In this document: positions 1-6,414 of the stretch, one piece after another
How the letters are laid out: each line of letters starts with the position of its first letter
Position numbering within the stretch: the stretch's first letter is position 1
DNA from: an uncultured Spirochaetales bacterium
GTDB taxonomy: Bacteria; UBP6; UBA1177
Direction of reading: 5' to 3'
DNA length: 9,226 nucleotides
Assembly (NCBI GenBank): GCA_902780365.1
Contig: CACZFE010000057.1
Location: 1 to 9,226, forward strand
The notes under the pieces: generated by a model
What the model was told of the DNA's origin: nothing
What the model saw: only the letters and a program-made list of their open reading frames with translations
Database searches by the model: none
Program-made: the position numbers and the translations under genes

Positions 1-801
1 AAAACCGACAGCGACATAGTGGAAAACCAGGAAACAGCGGATGAAGACAGTTCGGATTCCGAGCCGACCGGTGATGCCAATGAAAATCAGGAAACAATTG
101 ATGAAGACGCGAGTCAGGATAATCTGATCTGCACTCAGGAATCGAAGGAAACTCTCGGCGGAGAAGGATGCCGCTACCGTATAAAAGACGACCCGACAAG
201 ACATGTCGAAATCAATTGCGGATGCGACTCTTTCAAAGTCGATAATGTCACTTGTGACGATGAGAACAAGTGTGTTCTTTCCGGAGAATGCGGTGAAGGC
301 AGATGCTCTATTGAATTTCGTGATTATGACAAAGAGCTTTTTGAAGCTTTTCCTTTGGAAAGAGAGATAGTTGCAAAATTTTGCTTCGAGCCGACAGGTA
401 CCTGTTCTGTTGCAAGACTCAAAGACGGCACTCTGTTAGCTGCCGTGAAAAACGGGACATGGATAAGCGAACTGGCCCCGGAAATTAAAGCCGATCTGAA
501 AATAATACCGACCTGTGAAAACGTTTGTGTTGAAACGAACGAATCGTGGATGGATGAACCTTATTACGATTATGTCTACTATCCTCCTGTTGAATTTACG
601 ATCGGAGAAAATGCGCCTGTGCTCGTAAGCAACGGTCAGGTTGTGGATTCTGAAGGTTACGAATATTATGTTTACGGCAGCAAAACCATAAGTCCTGATG
701 ATCCGGATCATAAGCTTTACCACAGGGAGGAGAGTGAAATGCCTGATCCGAATTACGGCATTTTTGATTTTGTTATAGTCAATACCAATGCTCTGAAATA
801 A
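1..801 (+). CDS. Acidic, cysteine-rich, probably exported protein (3' part only)
   Basis: The frame is open from the first base and ends at TAA 799-801, so the 5' end lies outside the window. A GTG at 19 is in frame but has no Shine-Dalgarno before it and no signal peptide after it, so I do not take it as the start. The visible protein begins with an Asp/Glu/Ser/Asn-rich stretch holding a near-repeat, ENQETADED then ENQETIDED, with a 20-residue period (60 bp in the DNA). A cysteine-rich part follows: 12 cysteines in about 135 residues, several in close pairs such as CGC and CENVC. The tail is rich in Tyr, Pro and Asp. An even number of cysteines plus an acidic low-complexity linker suggests a disulfide-bonded lipoprotein or surface protein with its signal peptide upstream; this is inference. 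I do not recognise the family and assign no function. Confidence 0.65.
   Translation, partial: KTDSDIVENQETADEDSSDSEPTGDANENQETIDEDASQDNLICTQESKETLGGEGCRYRIKDDPTRHVEINCGCDSFKVDNVTCDDENKCVLSGECGEGRCSIEFRDYDKELFEAFPLEREIVAKFCFEPTGTCSVARLKDGTLLAAVKNGTWISELAPEIKADLKIIPTCENVCVETNESWMDEPYYDYVYYPPVEFTIGENAPVLVSNGQVVDSEGYEYYVYGSKTISPDDPDHKLYHREESEMPDPNYGIFDFVIVNTNALK
22..117 (+). repeat. Two-copy 60-bp-period coding repeat (acidic linker)
   Basis: The codons for ENQET-x-DED occur at 22-48 and again at 82-108. The two copies differ mostly at third positions and in one residue (Ala or Ile). With only two copies visible, and the gene continuing upstream of the window, the array may be longer. It encodes an acidic, probably unstructured linker. 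Confidence 0.55.
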
Positions 802-829
802 AAAGCAAAGCTGTTTATCTGATTTTTTT
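798..829 (+). terminator. Weak Rho-independent terminator-like hairpin
   Basis: Bases 798-802 (ATAAA) pair with 814-818 (TTTAT) and 804-806 (AGC) pair with 810-812 (GCT). This leaves a three-base AAA loop and one A-G mismatch. Four bases later comes a run of seven T (823-829). The stem is AU-rich and overlaps the stop codon, so termination would be inefficient. The position right at the end of the surface-protein gene supports the call. Confidence 0.35.
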
Positions 830-835
830 AAGAAA

Positions 836-875
836 AATATCGCGAAAAATGCTGTTAAAACTGGACAATATCGCG
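836..875. repeat. Direct repeat AATATCGCG, two copies
   Basis: The nine bases AATATCGCG occur at 836-844 and 867-875, 31 bp apart start to start, which is about three helical turns. They lie about 70-110 bp upstream of the ribBA start. This spacing could suit two regulator-binding half-sites, but no regulator is identified and two 9-mers may be chance. Confidence 0.35.
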
Positions 876-890
876 GAGTTGGTGTAGGAA
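862..890 (+). promoter_or_regulatory. Weak candidate sigma70-type promoter for ribBA
   Basis: TGGACA at 862-867 matches five of six bases of the -35 consensus. At 17 bp spacing the -10 position is TAGGAA (885-890), only three of six matches. No better pair is seen in the 802-945 gap. The only good -10 lookalike, TATAAG at 930-935, overlaps the Shine-Dalgarno and would leave almost no leader, so it is not proposed. Confidence 0.25.
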
Positions 891-895
891 AGCGC

Positions 896-925
896 ACTAA
901 ACGGGATTTATCCCGCGTAATTAGT
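896..925 (+). promoter_or_regulatory. Inverted-repeat leader structure before ribBA
   Basis: CGGGA (902-906) pairs with TCCCG (911-915) around a TTTA loop. Outside it, ACTAA (896-900) can pair with TTAGT (921-925), giving two stacked 5-bp helices with an asymmetric internal loop. The structure ends seven bases before the ribBA Shine-Dalgarno AAGGAG (933-938). The conserved purine-rich core of the FMN riboswitch is not present anywhere in the 144-bp gap. A role in controlling ribBA is possible but unproven. Confidence 0.35.
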
Positions 926-945
926 ATTGTATAAGGAGATCTCAA

Positions 946-2184
946 GTGAGTGTTGATTCCGAAAATGTAAAAAAGAATGTTGAAAGAGCCGTCGAGCAGT
1001 TCAGAAACGGCGGGATCGTAATAGTTGTCGATGATGAAAACCGCGAGAATGAAGGCGATTTTGTTGTCGCAGCAGAAAAAATAACCCCTGAAACTGTCAA
1101 TTTTATGATAAAGAACGGCCGCGGAGTTCTCTGCACGACGATAACCGAGGAACGCTGCAAGGCTCTCGGTCTTGAAATGCAGGTGAATAACAATACTTCG
1201 CTCCTCGGAACTCCTTTCACGGTAACAGTGGATCTGCTCGGCCACGGCTGCACGACAGGTGTTTCGATGTTTGACAGGGCTTCGACTATCCGCGCTCTGG
1301 CAGACGAATCGACCCGTCCCGAAGACCTGGGAAGACCCGGTCACATCAATCCGCTGCGTGCAAGAAACGGCGGAGTATTGGTGAGAGCTGGGCACACCGA
1401 AGCAACAGTCGATCTGGCTAAGCTCGCAGGGCTCAAACCGGCAGGCGCACTCATTGAAATAATCAACGACGACGGCACGATGGCGAGGATGCCGCAGCTT
1501 ATCGAAATCGCCAAAAAGTATGATTTCCCGATCCTTACGATAGAAAACATCATTGCTTACAGGCTTATGACCGAGTCTCTGATCGAGCAGGTCGCGGACG
1601 CGGTCCTTCCGACACGCTGGGGCGGTGAATTCAAAATCAAAGTTTTCCGCAACAAACTTGACGGTCTTGAGCACGTCGCTCTGATAAAAGGTGATATAGC
1701 CGACGGCAAACCGGTTCTTACCCGCGTTCACTCCGAATGTCTTACCGGTGACGCTCTGGGAAGCATCCGCTGCGACTGCGGATACCAGCTTCAGAACGCA
1801 ATGGAACTCATAAAAGCTGAGGGCAGGGGAGTCATCCTTTATCTGCGTCAGGAGGGCAGGGGTATAGGTCTCGGAAACAAGATCAAGGCTTACCACCTTC
1901 AGGACGAAGGAATGGACACGGTCGAAGCAAATATCGCGCTCGGTTTTCCGGCTGACCTCAGAGATTACGGCATCGGAGCTCAGATTCTTTCGGAAATCGG
2001 AGTCAAAAAAATCAGGCTTCTCACGAACAATCCCAAGAAGATCAAAGGTTTGACAGGCTACGGTCTGGAGATAACGGAACACGTTCCGAATGTCTGCGGA
2101 GTCCAGAAAGAAAATAAAAGATACCTTGAAACCAAACAGAAAAAGATGGGACACACTATTTTTACGTCAGATAAAGAAATTTAA
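946..2184 (+). CDS. ribBA: Bifunctional 3,4-dihydroxy-2-butanone 4-phosphate synthase / GTP cyclohydrolase II
   Basis: This protein performs both entry steps of riboflavin synthesis in the cytoplasm. Its N-terminal half converts ribulose 5-phosphate to 3,4-dihydroxy-2-butanone 4-phosphate; its C-terminal half opens GTP to the diaminopyrimidine precursor. The 412 residues match the usual fused length. Residues about 1-205 carry the RibB signature DDENRENEGD (29-38), RPGHINPLRA (130-139) and RAGHTEATVDL (147-157). Residues about 208-400 carry RibA: the zinc ligands Cys265, Cys276 and Cys278 in HSEC..RCDCG, the RQEGRGIGL motif (301-309), DLRDYG (337-342) with the catalytic-type Arg339, and LLTNNP (358-363). 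No key residue looks lost, so both activities are expected. The start is GTG 946, chosen because AAGGAG sits seven bases upstream at 933-938. It is the first gene of a probable operon with ribH (12-bp gap) and nusB. The gap upstream holds a structured leader but no FMN riboswitch that I can recognise. Confidence 0.97.
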   Translation: MSVDSENVKKNVERAVEQFRNGGIVIVVDDENRENEGDFVVAAEKITPETVNFMIKNGRGVLCTTITEERCKALGLEMQVNNNTSLLGTPFTVTVDLLGHGCTTGVSMFDRASTIRALADESTRPEDLGRPGHINPLRARNGGVLVRAGHTEATVDLAKLAGLKPAGALIEIINDDGTMARMPQLIEIAKKYDFPILTIENIIAYRLMTESLIEQVADAVLPTRWGGEFKIKVFRNKLDGLEHVALIKGDIADGKPVLTRVHSECLTGDALGSIRCDCGYQLQNAMELIKAEGRGVILYLRQEGRGIGLGNKIKAYHLQDEGMDTVEANIALGFPADLRDYGIGAQILSEIGVKKIRLLTNNPKKIKGLTGYGLEITEHVPNVCGVQKENKRYLETKQKKMGHTIFTSDKEI

Positions 2185-2196
2185 CGGAGAATTGAG

Positions 2197-2661
2197 ATGG
2201 AAGTAAAAACTTTTGCCGGCGACCTTAGTGCCAAAGGGAAAAAATTCGGAGTTATCGTGTCGAGATTCAACAGTCTGCTTTCGGAATCGCTTCTGAAAGG
2301 CGCGATCGACTGCCTTGAGCGTCACTATGCGGAAAGTGTTGAAGTTATCAAGGTTCCCGGCGCTTTCGAAATTCCTTTCGCGGCAAAGAAGGCGGCTCTT
2401 TCCAAAAAATACGACGCGATAGTTTGTCTCGGAGTCATCATCCGCGGCAGCACTCCGCATTTTGATTTCATCGCAGCTGAAACAAGCAAAGGGATCGCTC
2501 AGGCTTCGCTTGAAACAGGCGTTTATATGTCTTTCGGCGTTCTTACAGTCGATTCGATCGAGCAGGGGATCGAGAGAGCGGGAACAAAAGCGGGCAACAA
2601 AGGTTTTGACGCGGCGCTTGCAGCCATCGAAATGCTTAATTTGTCGGATAAACTGAAGTAA
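2197..2661 (+). CDS. ribH: 6,7-dimethyl-8-ribityllumazine synthase
   Basis: Lumazine synthase condenses the ribityl-aminopyrimidine with dihydroxybutanone phosphate, the penultimate step of riboflavin synthesis. Members usually assemble into pentamers or 60-subunit capsids; which form occurs here cannot be read by eye. The 154 residues fit the family. Seen in order: SRFN (22-25) at the substrate site, PGAFEIP (54-60), IRGSTPHFD (82-90) with the conserved His88, and the phosphate-binding region FGVLTVDSIEQGIERAGTKA (113-132) including Arg127. The ATG at 2197 follows GGAGA (2186-2190) at normal spacing, just 12 bp after the ribBA stop. It sits between ribBA and nusB, the common bacterial order, and uses the product of ribBA directly. 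Confidence 0.97.
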   Translation: MEVKTFAGDLSAKGKKFGVIVSRFNSLLSESLLKGAIDCLERHYAESVEVIKVPGAFEIPFAAKKAALSKKYDAIVCLGVIIRGSTPHFDFIAAETSKGIAQASLETGVYMSFGVLTVDSIEQGIERAGTKAGNKGFDAALAAIEMLNLSDKLK

Positions 2662-2673
2662 ACGGGAAAAATT

Positions 2674-3147
2674 ATGGGATTAAGAAGACGATCAAGGGAA
2701 AAAACACTCCAGATTCTCTACAGCCTTGAATTTAATAAAAACATGTCCATAAAAGAGGCGGTGGATTCGTATCTGACTTACTTCAACATCGCTAAGTGGA
2801 GCGACAAGAATGAAACTCCGGTAATGAACGAATCTGCAGAAGAAGAAAGTGTTTTTATAACCTATCTTTTGAATGCCGTAAAAAACAACATCAACGAGAT
2901 CGAAAGGCTTATCGAGGACGCAGCGATAAACTGGAGAATAGAGCGTATCGCACTCATCGAGCGCAATATTCTGAGAATGTCGGTGGCTGAACTTATCGAC
3001 GAGAACAACGGTGTTCCGTTTAAGGCTACGATAAACGAAGCTATTGATATCGCTAAAAAATTCGGCAGCAAGGAATCCAGTTCATTTGTAAACGGCATCA
3101 TCAACAAAGTCGCGGATATTATCGACATCAAAAGTAAAAAATTATGA
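2674..3147 (+). CDS. nusB: Transcription antitermination factor NusB
   Basis: NusB is an all-helical RNA-binding protein that, with NusE (ribosomal protein S10), binds boxA in nascent rRNA and keeps RNA polymerase from stopping early. The 157 residues agree with the family. The N-terminal arginine-rich helix RRRSREKTLQILYSLEF, the middle WRIERIALIERNILRMSVAE and the C-terminal signature INEAIDIAKKFGSKESSSFV with VNGIINKV are all typical. A slightly longer acidic insert (about residues 45-60, rich in Asn, Glu and Ser) separates the first helices from the core. The gene follows ribH after 12 bp with only a short GGG-type ribosome site, suggesting translation partly carried over from ribH. Its TGA stop overlaps the next ATG (ATGA at 3144-3147). 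Confidence 0.95.
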   Translation: MGLRRRSREKTLQILYSLEFNKNMSIKEAVDSYLTYFNIAKWSDKNETPVMNESAEEESVFITYLLNAVKNNINEIERLIEDAAINWRIERIALIERNILRMSVAELIDENNGVPFKATINEAIDIAKKFGSKESSSFVNGIINKVADIIDIKSKKL

Positions 3148-4106
3148 AATTAAACGCTGAAAGGCTTGTTCCGTTCTGCACAGTCATACTTGCAAGAATA
3201 GACAGATACGAAGATTTGTCAGTTCAGATAAAGGAGTGGTGCGAAAGCGATTCTTTCAATCCTCAGGGGAAGGCGTATCTTGTCGACTGTGACCGGAATA
3301 AAGTAAAAATGTTCTCTTTGAACGAGAGAAAAACAACGACATTCGAGGACGAATTCTCGTTTTTCGAGCTTGTCAGATTTATCCAGAAAGCGAAACCTTC
3401 GTGCATAATCGATTTCTGCAACAACGCGCAGTCGAAAACTATAGTTTTCTTTTCCCATGCGGGGTGCGCGATATGCAGAAAAAGTCTTTTTTCGCTGTTT
3501 TTTGCCGAAGCAGGCTACAAAAAAGAGACACTCGGAAACCTGAAAAAGACGGTTCCGTGCTTCTTCAACGATCCTGAAAAAGAGAACGGCCGTTTTGTCT
3601 ACAGAACGACAAGTTACACCGATATTCCGGCTGAATTTATGGATCAGACCGAAGAAGAAGTCGAAAAAGAGGAAAAGCTCGTGATCGATCTGGGCGGGAT
3701 TCCCGAAAAGCCGGACGGCAGGATCCTGTGGATCCCGAAAAGAACGACCGCTCGCGGAATGTGGGCCGATTTTAAAAATCTGACATATTACGCCGAAAAG
3801 GAAAATGTGCTGATCAATGTCCATCTGAAAAACGAAAAAGCGAAAAAAAGGTTCGACAGCGTATTTTTCATCAAGGGACGAAAAATGGACCTCGACCGGT
3901 ATTTGACTCCAATTGTCGGAGAAAATTTATCTGACGCGATTTTTGGAAGCCGCTCTCCGGAATATAAAAAAATCATTTTTTCTTTCGGACTGACTTCGGA
4001 ATTTTTTAAAACCAGATCGCTGCTCAGACAAACCGGAAAGGAAAATAATCCTGACGGCTCGCAAAAACTTACCACAATGAAGCGAATAGGTAACTACCTG
4101 AAATGA
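3144..4106 (+). CDS. Unrecognised 320-residue protein, translationally coupled to nusB
   Basis: I do not recognise this protein. Its ATG at 3144 overlaps the nusB stop by four bases (ATGA), a strong sign that ribosomes pass from nusB to it, so it is very likely a real gene of this operon. No signal peptide or membrane segment is visible, pointing to a cytoplasmic protein. The middle has a hydrophobic stretch KTIVFFSHAGCAICRKSLF (98-116) with a CxxC pair (Cys108, Cys111) between a strand-like and a helix-like segment. This resembles the active-site region of thioredoxin-fold proteins, but the rest gives no support that I can see; metal binding is another option. Residues 169-178 are a Glu/Lys-rich run, probably a linker between two domains. 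The C-terminal half is basic, with many Lys, Arg and Phe. Composition and codon use resemble its neighbours, so recent transfer is not suggested. Confidence 0.8.
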   Translation: MKLNAERLVPFCTVILARIDRYEDLSVQIKEWCESDSFNPQGKAYLVDCDRNKVKMFSLNERKTTTFEDEFSFFELVRFIQKAKPSCIIDFCNNAQSKTIVFFSHAGCAICRKSLFSLFFAEAGYKKETLGNLKKTVPCFFNDPEKENGRFVYRTTSYTDIPAEFMDQTEEEVEKEEKLVIDLGGIPEKPDGRILWIPKRTTARGMWADFKNLTYYAEKENVLINVHLKNEKAKKRFDSVFFIKGRKMDLDRYLTPIVGENLSDAIFGSRSPEYKKIIFSFGLTSEFFKTRSLLRQTGKENNPDGSQKLTTMKRIGNYLK

Positions 4107-4120
4107 CTTTTCTTTTTATG

Positions 4121-4147
4121 TGGACAACTTCGCATAACATATATTAT
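4121..4147 (+). promoter_or_regulatory. Candidate promoter for the holB cluster
   Basis: In the 65-bp gap, TGGACA (4121-4126) is one base from the -35 consensus and TATTAT (4142-4147) one base from the -10 consensus. The 15-bp spacer is short. The gap is AT-rich and the Shine-Dalgarno-like AGGG (4159-4162) follows. The -35 region shares TGGACAA-NN-TCGC with the gap before ribBA. Read-through from the upstream operon is also possible, since no terminator hairpin is visible. Confidence 0.4.
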
Positions 4148-4171
4148 GTAAACTAAAAAGGGTGAAAAACG

Positions 4172-5035
4172 GTGCTTTCTCCGCAGATCTCGGCAATATC
4201 TGAAAAATTGATTTCCTGCATGGAAAAAGATTCTCTGCCTCAGACGATCCTTTTTCATTCGCCTGCTCTTTCGAATATCGACGCTCTCGTTTTTTCGTTT
4301 GCGAAGAAACTTATAAAACCGCGCCGTCAGATCGATGACGAAAAGTTTGTCTCGCTTTGTTCCAATGGGCAGTTTCCCGATTTCATAAACGTCGTCAAAG
4401 GACCCTCCGGATCAATCAAAATTGAAGATGTCCATGCTGTTGAAGACGCGCTTCAGTACGCGCCTTTTGAATCCGAAAACCGCATCGTATATTTCCGTGA
4501 CGCCGCCGCGATGACGATCCAGTCCCAGAATGCGCTTCTGAAAAAAATTGAGGAACCCCCGCAGCGCACATTTTTCTTTTTGGCCGTAAACAAGCGAAAT
4601 TCGATCCTCCCGACTGTTCTATCGCGTTCGGTCCCGATTTTCGTTCCTAACGCAAATACGGAGGCCGGTTTTTCGGAGATCTTCGAATACTTTCCTTTTC
4701 TGGCTGATCTGGCTTCTGAACTCGGCGACGAGATTTTTTCCGCTGAAAAGAACAGACTTTCATATTTTTGCTCCGACCTCGATTTCAACTCTATAACCAA
4801 TATAAATAAAATATATGCTGAGATAACCGACACCGATATTCTGTCGAAGGAACTTCTCGGTTCGGTCCCGGCAGAAAAAGCCGATTACCTTAAAAAAATG
4901 CTGATACGGATGAGACTTGCGATCATGGCTTTCTGCGTCAGGGAGAAAAACCCGAAAGTTGCGCAGAAAATAACGGTTTTTTTGTCGAACCAGCAGTATT
5001 TTTCACCTGACGCCTCGATCTTTTTTACAATATAA
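4172..5035 (+). CDS. holB: DNA polymerase III delta-prime subunit (clamp loader), ATP-site degenerate
   Basis: Delta-prime is the rigid arm of the clamp-loader complex that places the sliding clamp on DNA for the replicative polymerase. The best match is residues 68-157: FPDFINVV, SIKIEDVHAVEDALQYAPFE, then SQNALLKKIEEPPQRTFFF and ILPTVLSRSVPIF. The SRx motif (151-153) supplies the arginine that contacts ATP in the neighbouring subunit. The P-loop is lost: where GxxGxGK would be expected, residues 27-36 read LFHSPALSNI, and the Walker B region (FRDAAAM, 108-114) is altered. The zinc cysteines common in delta-prime are also missing. A dead ATP site is normal for delta-prime, and this excludes DnaX (tau/gamma). 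At 287 residues it is a little short and its C-terminal part is poorly conserved. The GTG at 4172 follows AGGGTG at suitable spacing. Its position directly before a PSP1-family gene is a common one for holB. Confidence 0.85.
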   Translation: MLSPQISAISEKLISCMEKDSLPQTILFHSPALSNIDALVFSFAKKLIKPRRQIDDEKFVSLCSNGQFPDFINVVKGPSGSIKIEDVHAVEDALQYAPFESENRIVYFRDAAAMTIQSQNALLKKIEEPPQRTFFFLAVNKRNSILPTVLSRSVPIFVPNANTEAGFSEIFEYFPFLADLASELGDEIFSAEKNRLSYFCSDLDFNSITNINKIYAEITDTDILSKELLGSVPAEKADYLKKMLIRMRLAIMAFCVREKNPKVAQKITVFLSNQQYFSPDASIFFTI

Positions 5036-5050
5036 AACGGAGGATAACTT

Positions 5051-6406
5051 ATGGATAACAATAGAAAATTCACGAAACTCGACCGTAATCTCGATGTTTC
5101 CGAGGAAGAACTCAAGACGTTACAGGAACTCGAACGGAACGACGACGGTTTCAAGGATGAGGAAAACACTAAATACAAGAAAGCCGGAAGTCCGATCGCA
5201 CCGCTTGGCGGCGGCGACGCGCTTTATTTCGACTATACCGACGAATATCCCGCTTTCGAAGATGTCATCGCGATCCAGTTCCAGCCTGCCGGAAAGGTTT
5301 ACTGGTACTATTATCCCGAACAGAAAAACCCCGGAAACGAGCTTAAACAGGATGATATAATCGTGGCATACAGCGAGCGCGGCATGGAACTTGCGAAAGT
5401 TCTGAACAAAAGCATGGACGACTACAAGCGTCAGAACAAGATAAATTTCATCAAAAACGGCTTCGTCAGGAAGGCAGAGGCTGCCGATTTCGAGCGCGAG
5501 AAACAGCTTGAAATCAAGGCGCAGTCGGCAAAAGAAGTCATTCTCCGCATCAACAAAGAGCTCGGGATAAAGATGAAAATCATCAAAGTCAAGTACACTC
5601 TCGACGACACGAAGGCGATTTTCTACTTCTCGGCAAACGGCAGAGTCGATTTCCGCGAGCTCATCAAACGCCTTGCCTACGAGCTGAAACGCCGCATTGA
5701 AATGCGTCAGATCGGTGTCCGCGACACGACAAAAATCATGGGTGGATTAGGTCCGTGCGGACAAACTTTGTGCTGCCGCAAACACATGCACAACTTCATT
5801 CCGGTTTCTATAAAAATGGCGAAAGACCAGAATTTTAGCCTCAATCCGAACAAAATTTCGGGCATCTGCGGCCGTCTTTTCTGTTGTCTGGGCTACGAAA
5901 ACGCGACTTATGAAGAGCTCAGAAAGGATTATCCGCAGGAGGAAACGGCTATTCTCGACAGATCTTCAAACCGCAAAGGCTACGTTAAAAAAGTGAACGC
6001 CATCGGTCAGAACATCACAGTTTTCTTCCCCGAAAACGCCGAGAAAAAAGAGAAAGCCGAGGAAAAAACATTCCCGAAATCGGCTCTCGAATTCAATAAC
6101 GGCTGGTTTATAAACCTTCCTCAGAGCGAGCCCGTTGACCACGATCTTGACAATATCACCCCGATAGTAGCCAAGGAAAAAGAGCTTCTGCGTGAATCAG
6201 CGAATCCTGAAAATCAGGAAAAAGCTGAAAGACAGGAAAGAACGCAGCAGAATCCGAATAACAGAAGACCTGCCCCGAAAGACTCGTCCAATCCCAATAA
6301 TCCTAACGCCAAAAGGAATCCGAACTGGCACGGAAACAGAAAAAATTTCAAGAAATTCCCGCCCAGAAAAGATGGAAAGGAAAATCAGGGCGGTAATCAA
6401 GGATAG
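5051..6406 (+). CDS. ricT: PSP1-domain protein, RicT/YaaT family, with disordered basic tail
   Basis: Residues about 50-300 are a full PSP1/RicT core: FQPAGKVYWYYYP, DIIVAYSERGMELAKV, ANGRVDFRELIKRLAYELK, then MRQIGVRDTTKIMGGLGPCG and SIKMAKDQNFSLNPNKISGI. Six cysteines are placed as in the family (Cys236, 241, 242 and Cys273, 278, 279). In Bacillus subtilis, RicT with RicA and RicF forms an iron-sulfur complex that adjusts RNase Y-dependent mRNA processing; the role in other phyla is not settled, so the function here is inferred only. Residues 305-357 look like a small beta domain. From about 375 to 451 the protein is low-complexity: first charged Glu/Lys/Arg, then Asn, Pro, Lys and Arg, probably disordered and possibly RNA-binding. 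Start ATG 5051 follows GGAGG (5039-5043) at seven bases, 15 bp after holB. The holB-PSP1 order is also known in Firmicutes. Confidence 0.92.
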   Translation: MDNNRKFTKLDRNLDVSEEELKTLQELERNDDGFKDEENTKYKKAGSPIAPLGGGDALYFDYTDEYPAFEDVIAIQFQPAGKVYWYYYPEQKNPGNELKQDDIIVAYSERGMELAKVLNKSMDDYKRQNKINFIKNGFVRKAEAADFEREKQLEIKAQSAKEVILRINKELGIKMKIIKVKYTLDDTKAIFYFSANGRVDFRELIKRLAYELKRRIEMRQIGVRDTTKIMGGLGPCGQTLCCRKHMHNFIPVSIKMAKDQNFSLNPNKISGICGRLFCCLGYENATYEELRKDYPQEETAILDRSSNRKGYVKKVNAIGQNITVFFPENAEKKEKAEEKTFPKSALEFNNGWFINLPQSEPVDHDLDNITPIVAKEKELLRESANPENQEKAERQERTQQNPNNRRPAPKDSSNPNNPNAKRNPNWHGNRKNFKKFPPRKDGKENQGGNQG

Positions 6407-6414
6407 TAAACAAG

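Noticed and set aside
436..2154. A 572-codon open frame on the minus strand opposite ribBA
   Set aside because: It runs antisense through all the conserved RibBA motifs and the end of the first gene, has no recognisable domain and reads as Phe/Arg/Ile/Val-rich mirror sequence. Its length is explained by codon bias of the true plus-strand genes.
3460..3500. Calling the CAIC segment a thioredoxin active site
   Set aside because: Only the local strand-CxxC-helix look agrees. The expected later cis-proline strand and overall size are not evident, so it is left as an observation and not a function.
3219..3824. A 201-codon minus-strand open frame opposite the unknown gene
   Set aside because: The plus-strand frame is tied to nusB by the ATGA overlap and has normal operon context. 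The minus frame has no family resemblance and no ribosome site or promoter evidence.
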